This document shows positions 21,823-34,300 of a stretch of 64,000 nt of DNA, piece after piece. The notes under the pieces were generated by a model, which was not told the DNA's origin, did no database searches, and saw nothing but the letters and a program-made list of their open reading frames with translations. Position 1 is the first letter of the stretch. Each line of letters begins with the position of its first letter. The stretch spans positions 1,416,501 through 1,480,500 of the forward strand of contig VNWV01000009.1 of assembly GCA_009801085.1 (NCBI GenBank), written 5' to 3'. The DNA comes from Lasiodiplodia sp. COLG20. Lineage: Eukaryota > Ascomycota > Dothideomycetes > Botryosphaeriales > Botryosphaeriaceae. The translations under genes were made by a program, and so were the position numbers.

Positions 21823-24800
21823 GTTCTCGAGACACGGGTTGAGGCGCGCGTGAACGTGCGAGGAAAGGGTCTGAGTGAAAAAAGAGATGCAAATGGTACA
21901 GCGGGTTCGAGTGAACCAGGCGAGGGAGGAGACGACGTCAACACGAAGGTGGGAGGAAAGGGAAAAGGCTGGCGTCAGAGGCGGCCACCACGGTAAGTAA
22001 ACCAACCACTGAAGACCCTAGCTTCCTCCGCTCCATCGTCGCATCCCACACCGGCCAGACCTGCAAGCAGCGTCTCGTCATCACAAGCCCCTCCAACTAC
22101 GTAACCGATCACCGGGTTTTAATAATTATTCACACCCCGGAGGCCACCGATCATCCTGCAGCGGCAGTCATTCCGATCGCGCGCTCACGGCGGAGACGTG
22201 TTAGGCCCCGGCAAAGCGTGGATCACCACTAATAATGACAAAAAGCAGCTTGCGGTGCGGTACAAATACCCTGCCATAATACTTAGCTGGACCTTGCAAC
22301 TCACACGTCTTCTTATCAGTAGCATCGCCTCATCAACCTCGAGCACGAAGAGCCGAAGGAGCAGCATAAGCAGCATCATCATGCGGCTAACGATGACGTC
22401 TGGGCCAGGCGCCGCGGTCGATCCCTGGGTATGGAGGAGGGGTCAACGGCGGGAGTGGCTGATTCCTTGTTCCATCTTGGCTTTTCTGGGTGCTGCGCTT
22501 GCCTCGATGCGGGGAACGCGATCGGCACACAACCACGCACACAAACGCCATGCCAGAAAAGCCGGCGAGACTCACCATGCGCGCCCTACCGAAAAGAATG
22601 CCTTCTGCAGCGGACAGACGCGTGCGAAGGCAGACCGCAGAACGAAAAGTGCAGGCCTGCTGTTTTCCACTGCACGACCCCCGACAAGATGTGCCGCTCG
22701 CTTGTGACGCAATAATCAGGGTCCAATAAAAGGAACACACTCTTGCAATAGAAGCGACTATATCACGCGGACGCGGCAGTGCAGCAGCTGATGTGTGGGA
22801 GAAGAGAAGGAGGCAATGATCCGCGAGGCGCCCACCACGGCGGCTCTTGAGCGGCTCGCTGCTTGAGTTCTGACTTGACAAAATGCACGCAGCGACACTC
22901 AATTACGAGAAGATTAAAGCACAGTACCGCTCAGGTATTCCCGCAAAGGCCACTCAGCTGTTGATGATTACTCGAACGAAAGAAATGCCCGCCAGCCACG
23001 TGAGAGGAAAAAGAAAAGGCCATGCTCTCGCCCTAGGTAAAGGGTTTCCACGCGAAACAACCAAATGTCCGGAAAACTAGCTACACCGGGGGCACCCACC
23101 TCAGCCGCCACTTCTCGGAAGATTGCAGCGTTGGGAGGCTTAAAAGAATAACGAGTGTTCACCAATCCCTTATCAGGCAACCCTCCTAGACCCTGACAAC
23201 GGCAGCCTCCGCCTGGCCCCACAGCCAAGGGAATACTAAAAAGACATTGTAACTAGGGCGTCGGGAGGTGAGGCGGACGGAGAAGGAGGTAGACTGGCGG
23301 ATATTGGGCGGCGACACGATACATGACGTCAAAAGCCAATCGGGTACACACATGCATGGTTGTTGCCAATACACCCCTGCTTTTTGCGTCCCCGAATCAA
23401 ATTGCTATTACACAGCATATATCGTCTGAGCGGAAACGGCTGGCTGAGCTGCTGCTGCTGCCGCCGCCGCCTGCCCGTCGCTGCCGGCAGCCCCATGCTT
23501 CGTCGCGGAACACGGCCAACCAGCAACATAAAAGTAGAAAACCCACAATTCAACAAAGACCCTCGACCCTCTCCTCCTCCCCCTTCGTTCCGGTGAATGA
23601 GAAACACGATGATCACATGTGACTGGTGGCGCAACGCCCCCTTTACCCCAGATCTGCTACTCATCTCTCCCAGTCAGAAAGAGGGAAGAAGTTCCCGCCG
23701 AATGACTTGCTAGTAACACGAGAACCGATTCAGCCAAGTGAGGCAAAAAATCCAAGAGGGAAAACTCTGCAAAGATACTTCAACCTCCATTTATTTTTTT
23801 TTTTTACCGACCGCGCGCTGACCTCCCCCATCAACTATCGTCATCCCGGGCGGCGACTCGCGGCGTGACTTTCGGCGGACGGCGTGGTCAGACTTTTTTT
23901 TCTTGCTTGCTTTTTGCCCGCAAAAAAGCCACGCATGACGGTAACGACCGGCGGAGATTCGGAGCGTCGCGTAGTGTGGGTACCCTTGCAACCCCCGGCA
24001 GACCGCCGCCGCTCGTGCTCTCTCTATTATATTACCACCCCGACCCTTTTGCCCTTTTCACTCGCGCGTGCGTTTCGCCTCTTTCCTTCCCCGGTTCACT
24101 GCCCTCTCAGGCAGAAGAGCCTCCCCGTCTTCCATTCTCCAGCACTCAGAAATTCGAACCTTCCGATATCCGCCGACCATTTCCGTAAATACGAATACCA
24201 CGATCTCCCACTCGCTACTCTCCAAGCTCCACAGACGATGACGGCACGACACACACACGAGACATAGAACATCGCTACGCCGCACATACAGAACGAACGA
24301 AACCCCGGGCATGATTAAATCTTCTTTAGATTTTTCTTTCGTTTCGCCGCGGGTATCTCTCGGAAAGGAAGAAGAACGATACAAGAACCACTGATATGTA
24401 TTTCCAAAAACAAAAGCCTGCCGGTCCCTGCTATTTCCGTCTTTTTGTCCGCCGGCTCCCAGCTGCGATCTTCATTTCCCATGATCCTTCCTTCCCTCCA
24501 TCCAGCCGACCAACAAAATGACAACGATCACCACCGTCTCAATGGATGAGCAAAAAAATCAACCACGAATGATCAAATAGAAAAAGCAGGTATCTCTCCA
24601 GCAGCAGACAGTAAAAAAAAGTGTGAGCACCCAATCCGACTCAATATCTCAACCCAAAAACAAAGACTCTCGGAAATATTCATCTGTACAGCAAAAAGGT
24701 ACCCCTGGAAACCGACGCCTCATCACGAAGATCCTATCACCGTTATGACCCGAATTGTCCCAAAAAGGCCCTATGCAATGAGCAGGCTTCTCGTGCTCCT

Positions 24801-25131
24801 GGAAAAACTCCCCCTAGGCCGGAAACTTCCCAAGGAGGCCCAAATCGGCGGCGGACTTTGCCATGCAACCGAGGAGCTGCAAAGAAGAAAAACAGAAGGT
24901 GTATCGAGAATAAAGAGCAGAAGGCCAAAAAAAAAAAAACAATAATATCGAAGTAAGAGGGAGAAGCAATATGAACAATGATGGGGCTCATGCTTTCTCC
25001 TGAGAGGCCTCAAGAAGAAGAACACGGAAAGAAATCTTGGAACCTCTTATGCAACAAGAGAAGTGGACGAATGAAAAAAGAAAAAAAAAACCAAGGGGAC
25101 AGAGTCAAGACGAGCAGACCAAATTCCCATC
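21823..25131. other. 3.3 kb gene-poor region
   Basis: This is the longest stretch without a recognisable gene. It lies between the start of the permease gene and the 3' end of SPT7. From about 23450 to 24200 the plus strand is strongly pyrimidine-rich, resembling a fungal promoter and 5' leader. An ATG at 24238 opens only a nine-codon frame (MTARHTHET). After 24500 it becomes A-rich with poly(A) runs (24928-24939, 25081-25091). No credible exon chain was found on either strand. It may include an extended SPT7 3' UTR, a long permease promoter or a non-coding transcript. Confidence 0.5.
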
Positions 25132-28100
25132 TCACCCAGCGCCATTAATGCTCTCCGGACTCATCATCCCAACAACTCCGTTAGCGTCGTCTTTCTCTGG
25201 CTCCGCAACATTCTCCTTGCTCGACGGCGCTTCGAGCTTGAGCTTGCCAACCGGCTTGGCAATGCCCTTGACTGCACCCGAACCGGCCGTCGAGGTACCG
25301 TTGGCGCCACCTTGCGACGATTGCTGCTGCGACAAATCTTGCGTGTTTCCAGTCCCCTGACTTTCTTCGAGTTTCCGCTTTTTCTTAGCCATCTGCTGCT
25401 GCTCCCGAAGCGGACGCTTTCGAGGGCTGGAGATCTTGCCCGTCGGCGGAAGACGCGGTTTCGGAAAGCGCTGTTTTGCAGGTAGGTCTTCGTCTTCGAT
25501 GAGCGGTTGATCGTTGTTCGCATGCAATTTTTCCAAGAAGTAGCCTTGAACAAGGCCAACCTGGTTGCGCACAGTGTGGATCGTAACAGGCTCCCATGGC
25601 GCAGGATTCTCCCACAAGTTTCCAGCCGTAGAAGTGGTACTGCAAGGATTCGATCAGCAAACAATCTTTCATGGTGGTCCAATGGGCTGGCACGAACCTT
25701 GCGTTCTGCGCCTGGTAAGCATTGTGGATTCTGTTCTGGAGAAGGTGGAAAGGCACGGTGAAAGATGCCAGTTCCTTGTCCAAACCCAGCTCCCTGAACC
25801 CGAAGAAATCTTCTCCAATCTCGTCGGCGAAATCTCCGGAAGAGAACTGCTCGCTCCCATCGTTGAAAGCACCGGCACCATCGGCCCCGGCATTGAAATC
25901 CAGCGCAGGGCGCTAAACAAATGTTAGCTTTACCATCATACTGACCTTGGCAGTACAGTCTTACCAGAAGCTCGTTGAGGTGGGCCTTCATGCGCTCGTG
26001 CATGACACCCAGCTTGGATCCCAGCCTCTCCACGTCCTCCTTGACATACGAATCCAGCGCCTCCAGATCCACTCCGTTCTGACGCAGAGCATGGAGAATG
26101 GTTTCCTCACTGGTGAAACGAGGCTTCCACATAGGGAGGCCAGTTTCAGATCGGACTTTGGGTGCTTCGCGGTAAACGTTGAAAGTCCTGGCAATCTGAG
26201 TGAAGAAGTTGCTCGCAATGTCGGTGACTGAATCCAACGCAGAAGGCTGGAATTCCTCAAATCCGGCATGGTAAAAAATCTTTGCAACACTGCGCTGGAG
26301 GGCAGCTCTGCATGTCCACTGAGACATGACGGCACCATCATCGGATACCACTACAGGTCCTGAATCCGCTTCCTCGAAAGGCTGAGGATCATATTTCTGG
26401 AACTGGTTTTGATATGTCTGGTCGAGTGAGCACCTTTTCTTGAAAAATGTTGACGCGTAATGCTTACCTGCGACTGCAACTGCATCTGCTTGACAATTCC
26501 AATCTTTGCGCAGATCTTGCGAGTATCTTGCATCTGCCGCATATTGGCTTCCATCTTTGTCGCCAGGTTACTTTTCGGCGACTGGAAATAGCCTTTGGGT
26601 ACCATGCGCATGAACTCTTCGCCTTGCTGGATGACCTGGCCATCCGAGTCTTCGGCCCATTTCAATCTTTCGTTCAGTTCTGGCATAACAGATAGGGTGT
26701 CGTAATAATCCGGGACTTGACGCTCCTCTTCACCTTCAATGCCTTCGGCGAGGGTTTCGCCCGATGCTTCTTGCACACCGTCCTTGCCATCTACTACTTC
26801 AATCTCATCCTCAGGAACGCCTCCATGGATAGCTTGCTTGTGCTGGCGCAGCCAGCGCCGCATTCCAGCTTTTGTACGGATCAAAGCAGGCTCTTCAACG
26901 TTGAGGTGATCGTTCCGGAAAAGACGATGCCGTTCTGCAGCAATCATAGCTCTGTCCTTCTTCGTCACTTGCTTCCATGTCTTATATTCCGCATCATCCA
27001 AATCTGCATCCTCAGTTGGCGCAGCACCAACGACAGAGCTACCGGCATCAATATCTGAAGCATCAGCTTGGCTTGCGGTTCCAGGGATGCCATTGGTTCC
27101 AAGCGGAGTGAGAGTACCAGGCGGAGGTGGTGTCTGAAAGCCATTCTGGCCACCATCCATCTCCGAATCCGCACGCAAAAATTCTGTTCTAGGAATACTT
27201 GCTGAGCCAGGCATCGGCTTGGTCTCCGCTCCAGGTGTTCCTTCAGTGCCTGCTGAAGGGGCTTTTCTCACTGCGGCAGATCCTTTGTTGCCTTTACTGG
27301 GTGCTTTGCGACCTCTCGAAGCCATAATGGGTTCTAGGAAAGTCATCAATTAGCCAACGTTGTCAAAAAGGGCACGACATTGTGACCTACCATCATCGCT
27401 ATCCTCGACACCTTCGAGGTCAGCATCAATGCTCTGCATCCGTCTCTCCTCAGCCTCCACCTCGGCGCGGTCGCGCACGACAATGTCCGGAATGAGCGGG
27501 ACGAGCTTATCCGTCTCCTTCTTCATGTAAAGCGCTTTCTTGCGCAAGAAGTGTGAGGGATCGGCGTTGTACTTGAGGCAGTTGGACCAGATGAGGTTCA
27601 GGTCGTCGACGAATTCCTTCTTGGACCGGTATTGAAGGGACTTGAGCTTCTTGATCATCGTACCAATGTCCATTGGTTGCTTAATGACCTGGTAATAGTC
27701 TGGCGCGTCGCGCTTGTTGACGCGCTGCAAGAAAGGGGCTGCATGTTCCGTCATAGCCTTGAGTTCCATGAGAACCTTCTCGGCAGCCTCGTAAAGCTCT
27801 TCCTGGCCGACTTTGTCCTCACTAGCCCATTTACTCCGATTCTTACGCACGTCGCTCATCAAGCTGCGCAGCTGCGCGTCCGATGCTCTGACCAAGTTGC
27901 GCTTTGCATCGATACGAGAAATGAGGTGTTTGAATGTTAAGCTCGACGAGCCCAAGTTGGCGCTGCTCAAAGAGCCTTGCTGGTTTGCGCTGGCGGCGGC
28001 GGCATTGTTCACAGCCTGAGAAGACTGGCCAGACATTTCCGTCTCAACTTGACGGTCCAGATCATCCAGCTTCTGCTGCTCCAACATGGCATCGCGGTCT

Positions 28101-28765
28101 GTCTCAAGTGTGTAGAAAAGTCTATGGGATGAGCGGCGCGCGGCATCTTCGGCGGCCTTTTTCTGCTCGTTGAGCTCCTTGCGCACGTCTTCGGCATTCT
28201 TGGATTGATCGGCAGAGGAGGTGGAGGCAGCGCGGTCGATGGAGGATTTCGCGGGGAGGGAGGAGGGAACTTTTAGAAGGGAGCTGGAGGCATTGGTAGC
28301 AGCGGCGCTTTTTGTCTGCAGCGGTGACTCGGCCTGCGGAGGCTCGTCGGCCTCGTCATCGTCGTCGTCGTCGCCATAATCATCCTCGTCAATTGTCCGA
28401 GCGGGCTTCTTGGGCGCCGGCGCGGGTTGCGACTGGGGTTCGGCGCGGTCAGCCGACGCGGTGTTGGCAGAAGCATCGCCATCGGCGTGTCCGGTGAAGG
28501 CGGGCAGGTCGAAGGTGCCGGACAGGAGCGCGGCGATGCGCTGCTCCGTCTTCGCAAAGCGCTCCCTGAACTCTTGATGTCTGGGGTCGTCGTCGGCCAG
28601 GGTGATGTCGGAATCATCGTGGGGCACGGGGCCCGGATGCTGGGAGGAGGTGTCTTCGGAGTTCATGCTGAGGCGGTGGACCTTTGCAGCGCTCGGGGTG
28701 CTGGAACCGGGGCGATGGGCGCCATAACTGGAGTGTCGCATGGATGAGCGTTGGTGGAGGGCCAT
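25132..28765 (-). CDS. SPT7: SAGA complex subunit Spt7 (bromodomain and histone fold)
   Basis: Minus-strand exons are 28765-27391, 27333-26468, 26417-25965, 25912-25698 and 25639-25132 (1138 aa). The bromodomain is at about 320-410, with [13 protein letters not shown] and the acetyl-lysine-binding Asn in NCLKYN (N400). An acidic DDDDDD patch precedes it. The middle carries [29 protein letters not shown] conserved sequence. A bromo-associated histone fold lies at about 775-860 ([24 protein letters not shown]), which pairs with Ada1 in yeast. The C-terminus has [20 protein letters not shown] and a Lys-rich nuclear signal near AKKKRKLEE. Spt7 is a core scaffold of the SAGA histone acetyltransferase coactivator. 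The donor of the fourth intron is GTTCGT, unusual at position 3, but the joined reading [20 protein letters not shown] is sound. Confidence 0.94.
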
Positions 28766-29250
28766 GGCGGGATCACCATCCGCGAGCTTGGCACGCGCTC
28801 CGAGCGACGGCCACCTCAGCGAGCGAATGTCCCCTGTTCCACGGTCAACGCGCGCTGCAGCGTGGAACCAGTGCGCATGAGAGGCGCGGCTGGGCCTGAT
28901 GAGATGGAAGGCAGGCGCAAGCGATGGAAATGCGATGGGAGGGCGAGATGGGGTGATGAAAGGGCCTGGCGGACGGGCTTGAGGTTGACCGGGCGTGTTG
29001 CGCTCTGTCTGCCGCGGCGGCCTTCGCGCTCCCTCAGTCTGCCTCTGGCTCTAACCGCGTCACGTGTCCCGCCCCGGCCGATCGCCGCCCGCGCGGAGAG
29101 CTCATGCACCGCGAGCTTGCCGGCCTGCCACCTCTGTTTGCTGCACCGCTCCGCGCCGCAACCCGACCACACGATCTCCCAGCCCCCGGCATGGTCGCCG
29201 CTCGATAGTTTTCCTGCCGCCCGCCCAGCTCCCACTACTCTCTCCTCGCC
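28766..29250. other. Divergent promoter region, SPT7 and VanZ-like gene
   Basis: A GC-rich 485-bp shared upstream region between divergently transcribed genes. Both strands stay open over much of it because of base composition. No distinct motif was recognised. Confidence 0.6.
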
Positions 29251-30091
29251 ATGCGCATCCGCAAAGCCCCCGCAGGTAAGCTCGACCGGCCACGAGACCT
29301 CTACCGCCGCCTGCAGCTCGCAGCTGTCCCGCTCCCGCTCCGCATGCCGTCGCCTGCACGCTACGCCAGCCGCTGACCCTCCGCCAGGCGCCTTCGTGGT
29401 AATATGTCTGCTTGCGTCGGCTGCCGGCTTTGGCCGCTCGCAGCTGCCTCAATACAAGCAGAGTGACAAAGTCCTGCACTTTGTCACTTTTTTCCTGCTC
29501 ACGGTACGCCGCTCCCCCGCCTCCCAGCGCACGCCGCTAATCGTGATTTCTTCACAGCTATGCTTCTACTGGATTGTGGAAACGAACCGCCGCCGCGTCA
29601 TCCAAATGACCTTGTTTGTCTGCACACTGGCACTCGGCATCGGCTCCGAAATCATCCAAAGCCTGCTCCCCGTATGTGCTTGCGCAACCCCCGAGACAAT
29701 ACAACGTTGACATATATCCCTGCAGAATGACCGTATGTTCGATCCCTTCGATATTCTGGCCAACATAGTCGGTTCCGTCGCTGCCGTCCTGCTCAGCAGC
29801 TGGTACCACAAGCGCATGCTCGAGCGCAAGCGCCGCGCGAAACACTACCAGGCCGTCCCTGGCGAGGACCTGGACGTCGAACTGGGCGAGAACGTGCATG
29901 ACGGCGGCGAAGGCGGCCAGGAATCTGGCGTCGTTCGCGAGGGCATGACCGTCGAGGAGGAACTGGACAACTGGGACGAGAACGCCGAGGACGACTGGGC
30001 GCCTGAGGAGCCCAACGGCGGTGCCGACACTGCGCAGGCTGGCAAGAGCGACGCCGCTGCGGAGCAGAGCGCCAAAAAGCGGGACGACTAA
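29251..30091 (+). CDS. VanZ-like membrane protein with acidic C-terminal tail
   Basis: Exons are 29251-29275, 29388-29503, 29558-29671 and 29726-30091 (206 aa). The first exon encodes only MRIRKAPA plus one base. About four membrane segments follow: AFVVICLLASAAGF, the segment with SDKVLHFVTFFLLT, VIQMTLFVCTLALGIGSEIIQSLLP, and FDILANIVGSVAAVLLSSW. The DKxxH, GxxxExxQ and DxxDxxAN signatures are those of the VanZ-like family (first described beside vancomycin resistance genes in bacteria, function mostly unknown). The last about 100 residues are hydrophilic and acidic. The second intron (54 nt) is in frame and has no stop, so retention would insert 18 residues into a membrane region. Function in fungi unknown. 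Confidence 0.8.
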
Positions 30092-31337
30092 ACTTTTGTA
30101 TTTGAGATGAGACGTCACGGGAAAACGATATATTCCAATGACAATTGTACGTCGTAGATGATCGAGTTAAGATCAACGCCGGTAGCTGGTCTTTCTGATT
30201 GGGCCTTCGCCCGCATGCCTCTTTCGGCCGACAGGAACGAACTTCCCGTCGTATGTATAATGATCAGAATGAAACTGGGTGGTGATCTGCTGTAACTGTT
30301 AGCGTACTGCTATTTAGAATTCGAACTATATTTCTACACGAAGCATGAATGGATTATGCATAATTTCAAGCATTTAATCTTCAGATCATCAGGGGGAAAA
30401 CACACTATACTATCTTTCTAAGCTGGGTGAATATCGTGAAAACTCATGTAAAGAAAAGAACATAAATGATAGAGACCTAACTAGCGGTTTATGCTATGAC
30501 CTACCAATCCTTAGATATCCACTATACTTGCTGGGCTCAGTTTGCGAATCTGCTTCCTCGCGTCAAACTCTAGATATATTAGTTCTCGAAGATCATCTTT
30601 AAAATAGAAACGAAGCACTAGAAATAGAAAAGGCTTAAGCTTATCGGTCTCTAGAAAGCTAAAGTAAAATTGTGCCATGGAATCCTTACTTAGACAGCCA
30701 GAAAGAAGAAAAAGATGTCCACCAGACCTAAAAATGCACCAGTTTCGTTTGTATCCATGCCTATGAAAATGAAAACCAGGCGCCTCCGCGCCTCTTATCT
30801 GAATCTCGTCCGCAAGCTGTTCGACGAAGAGCTCGCCTCCACGCCATATACACGGCCTCTTCCTCTGTCCCAGTTCCTCCATCAATCACCCACACCCTTA
30901 TCCACCCCAAGATCAACGAAGCCAGCTATAACTCGGAGTAGGAAAAGAAGAGTAATTCTAAATCAGCACAAAGATCCGTATCCACAACATATCAAGGCAA
31001 GCAAGTAGGCAGGTAGGGCAGTTCCATCATCCCCAATCGTTTTGGTCTCTTCCTCTCTCATATTTGCCTTGGATATCATATGCAGTCAATTGTCTCCTCC
31101 TCCTCCACCACTACCTCCATCGCTGTTTCCTCCACATCCCTTCAGAGCCGGGCCCTTCCTTTGCAAGTCTACATGGAAAATAAAGGAAAGAAAAACAATG
31201 CCGGCGGAAATACGAATATCACTCGATCCCTAGCCAAAGCTATTCATCACCATTCCGCCCTTCTGTTCATCAAAAAAACAAAGACCCGTTTCCCATTCCA
31301 TACAATATTACTTTCTCGTAATGACTCGTAGTCTTTT
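30092..31337. other. Convergent intergenic region with AT-rich island
   Basis: It separates the VanZ-like gene and PSE1. The part from about 30290 to 30710 is distinctly AT- and TA-rich. A 124-codon minus-strand frame (30511-30885) crosses its right boundary but has no recognisable family. The right part (31010-31337) is pyrimidine-rich on the plus strand and probably PSE1 3' UTR. Confidence 0.5.
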
Positions 31338-34300
31338 TTAACCAAAGTACGCACGCACGGTGTGCTGCGCCTCGGGGGTCAGGTTGAGAAGCAGTTGATT
31401 GGCATCCAGACCGGCGGTCTGAACCAGCTGCTTCGTTGCGCGAACGACCTGGCTGGCGATGTTGCCCTGAAGGGTCTCGGCCTCGAGGGCAAGGGCGACG
31501 TGGTTGAAGCACTGAGGAGCCTTGGCTAGAACGGCGGGGTTGTTCCTACAAGGATCGTTAGAATACGGTTAATTAACAAGGGAGGGAAAACATACTGGTC
31601 GATGAGTTGCGCAAGGAAAGCATAAGCGTAAGGCGCAGCCTCCTCGTCGTTAACGATGGGAAGAGTGTCCACCCAGGCGTTGACGACATCCTGCACGTTG
31701 GCAACCTTGGTGTTGTTGTAGTGCAGAATCTTTGCTATGCTCGCGCAAGCGTTCTCGGTAGCAAAAACGTCGTCGTCCTCACGGGCATTCGGCCTGCTGA
31801 TGACCTCGAAGAGAATCGGCAGGCAGTTGTTGGCGAATTCAGACCAAGGCTCGCCGCCCTTTTGCGCCGCGACACCAACGCCATACACAGCAGCTTGCCT
31901 GTTGGCAGCAACATCGTCGCGCATACCATTGACAATGGGGTTGATGATGTACTGGTTGTAGTTCCAGGATTGCGGGCCGCAGAATTCGAGGACATCATCA
32001 AAAATGCAGATGGCCCATTGCCTCTGCGTCGGGTCAGGGTTCGTAACAAAGTTGGTGTAGAACTCAAGAAGGCGCTCCCAGTGAGGCAGGAAGGTGGGGC
32101 CCATCATCTGGAAAATGACGTGGAAAGCCTTGTTCATATCGGAAAGGAGAGTCTGATCATCCTCAATGGCGAAGGCAACCTCCTCGGAAAGCTCCTCGCC
32201 CTCCTCGTTATCAGCCTGTTCCTCCAGACGCGCCTTGACACGCTCCTTGTACTCCTCGAGAACAGACTTGGCGGCATCGATGAATGCAGCCATGTGCTGA
32301 TCCGTCAAGCAGTTCTTACCCAGAATCTCAACACACTCGTAGAAGCACTGGTACATCTCGGCAAGAGTGTCGATGGCGGGCTCGGTGCTGAGCACCTCGA
32401 GAACCTTCTCGACCGTCCTTGCCCAGAGCTGGCCAAGCTGAGGCGATTGCTCACCGTGGGCCTTCTTGTAAGAGTTGAGCAGCTGCGGCACGCACTTGGC
32501 GGATGCAACTCTGACAGGGTCGTGGAAGAAGAAAGCGAGGCCGGGGATGGCAATCTTGTCCATAATCTCGTTGACGTACGGCTCGAAGGCACCCTCCAGG
32601 ACCTGGGCGTAAATGACGATGAGTTCAATGGCCATGTGCTTGTCATCCAGAGTGCTGGTCTTGATGCCAATAACCTTGCCCTTGAGAGGAACCAGTTCCC
32701 AACCCTCCTCTTGCTCAACCTGGGCAACTTGCTCATCATCATCCAGAAGTTGAATGTCGGCCTTGGCACCAGCAAGCTCGGTAAGAGGAGGAATAACGGC
32801 CGGGAGATAAGGAAGGAAGTCCTGACCCAGGACACGGCACATACGACCCCAGCAGTGCAAGAGGTAGGAGGCCTGAGGATCATCCGAGTCGGTAATACCC
32901 TGCTGGATCGTGCCAAGGAGATTGACAAGAGCAATAGCATCCTGACCCATCTTCTCCTTGCCCACAGCCAGCGCGATGAGCGTCGCACACTCCATGGCCT
33001 TCGCCCTCAGCAACCTGTACTCCTTCGACTGCTCCTCCCTCAGAACGTTGAACAGGAGGGGCATCAGGGTATCGTAGTACTTGGAGAAAGCAACCTCCGC
33101 AGAATCGGCGACAGTGGCGATCGTAGAGAGGGCCTGTTCCTGGACAAAGCGCTTGGGGCTCTGAAGGAGCTGGAGCAGGTTGGTCAGAAGGGTGTCGAGG
33201 TAGGGCTCAAGGACCTCCTTCTCCGCCTCCTCACAGAAGTTGACCAAAGCGGCGGCGGCGTGTGCCTGGACACGGGGCTCGGCAGATTGAAGGACCGGAA
33301 TGATGTTCTGAAGGACGACCTGGTGGTACTTCTCCTGCATGGTGCCGGCGAAATCGGTGCTCATTTGGCCAAGAGCATTGCAACCGGCCCAACGAACACG
33401 GGGGTGCTGGTCCTGAAGAGCTGGGACGACGAGATCCAGAACCTTGTCGAGTTCACCAACCATCATATCCCTGCAGCCTTCGGAAATAGCCGAGATAGCC
33501 ATGAGGGCGGCGTGCCTGTCACGCCATGCCGAAGAAGTCATCATGCGCGGCAACCAGTTGAAGGTGGGAGGGAGAATTGCTCCACCACCGAGCTTGTTTG
33601 CGAGACGGTCCATGCATTGCTCACCAGCGACGTGGTTTTGGTCGCTCTCGTCGATATCGAGCTGTTGGGGTCAGATAACGTGGTCTTGCAGGTCCGGGGC
33701 TTACTCACATCTTCAGACGCGTTCCACTCCGCAGCATCGTCGTCGTCGTTGCCGACGTCAGTCATCAAAGACAGACACTGAGTAACCATGTCGGGGGTGT
33801 AGTTAGGATCCTTCCTGCACATCTGCGGGCTGCAATCCGCGAAGGTAGCCATCAGCTCGAGGGCATTCTGGCGTGCCTGGTCATCGAGCTCCTTGTCCTG
33901 GATCACAGTGATACTGAAGTTGACCAAGGCGTTGAAAACCGGCTTGAACATCTTAGGGGCGATCTCTGCGAGGTCGATAAGAGAAACGAGGGCCTTGGAG
34001 AGCTGATCGGAGTCGCCGGCTTCCTTGATCGGCGGGAGGATGTTGAGGATTTCGGCGATGAGCGGGTAGTACTTCTGCTGGCTCTTCTTGTTGATAGAGC
34101 GGAAGAAGGAAGCGAACGCCTCCATGGCCGCAATGCGGACCTGGGCCCCGTTAGTCTGTAACCGCTCCATCAGTAGCATCTGCATGTGACCGGGCGCCGG
34201 CTCCAAGCCCATGAGCTTTGGCAACGCTCACGAGCAAGGGAGGGGCCCGGAAGGGTGTGGAATAAGTGCGAGGTGTACAGTACCATGATGTTGTCGTCTT

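Noticed and set aside
24100..24190. GTTCGAA B-box-like sequence on the minus strand
   Set aside because: No A box, cloverleaf or acceptor stem can be drawn around it, so it is not a tRNA.
30511..30885. 124-codon minus-strand frame in the VanZ/PSE1 spacer
   Set aside because: It spans a composition boundary and has no recognisable family or clear splice signals. It could be a relic, but I cannot support it as a gene.
31607..33781. 724-codon open frame on the plus strand opposite PSE1
   Set aside because: It is the exact antisense of a strongly conserved importin exon. GC-rich codon use keeps the opposite frame free of stops, and its protein has no family features.
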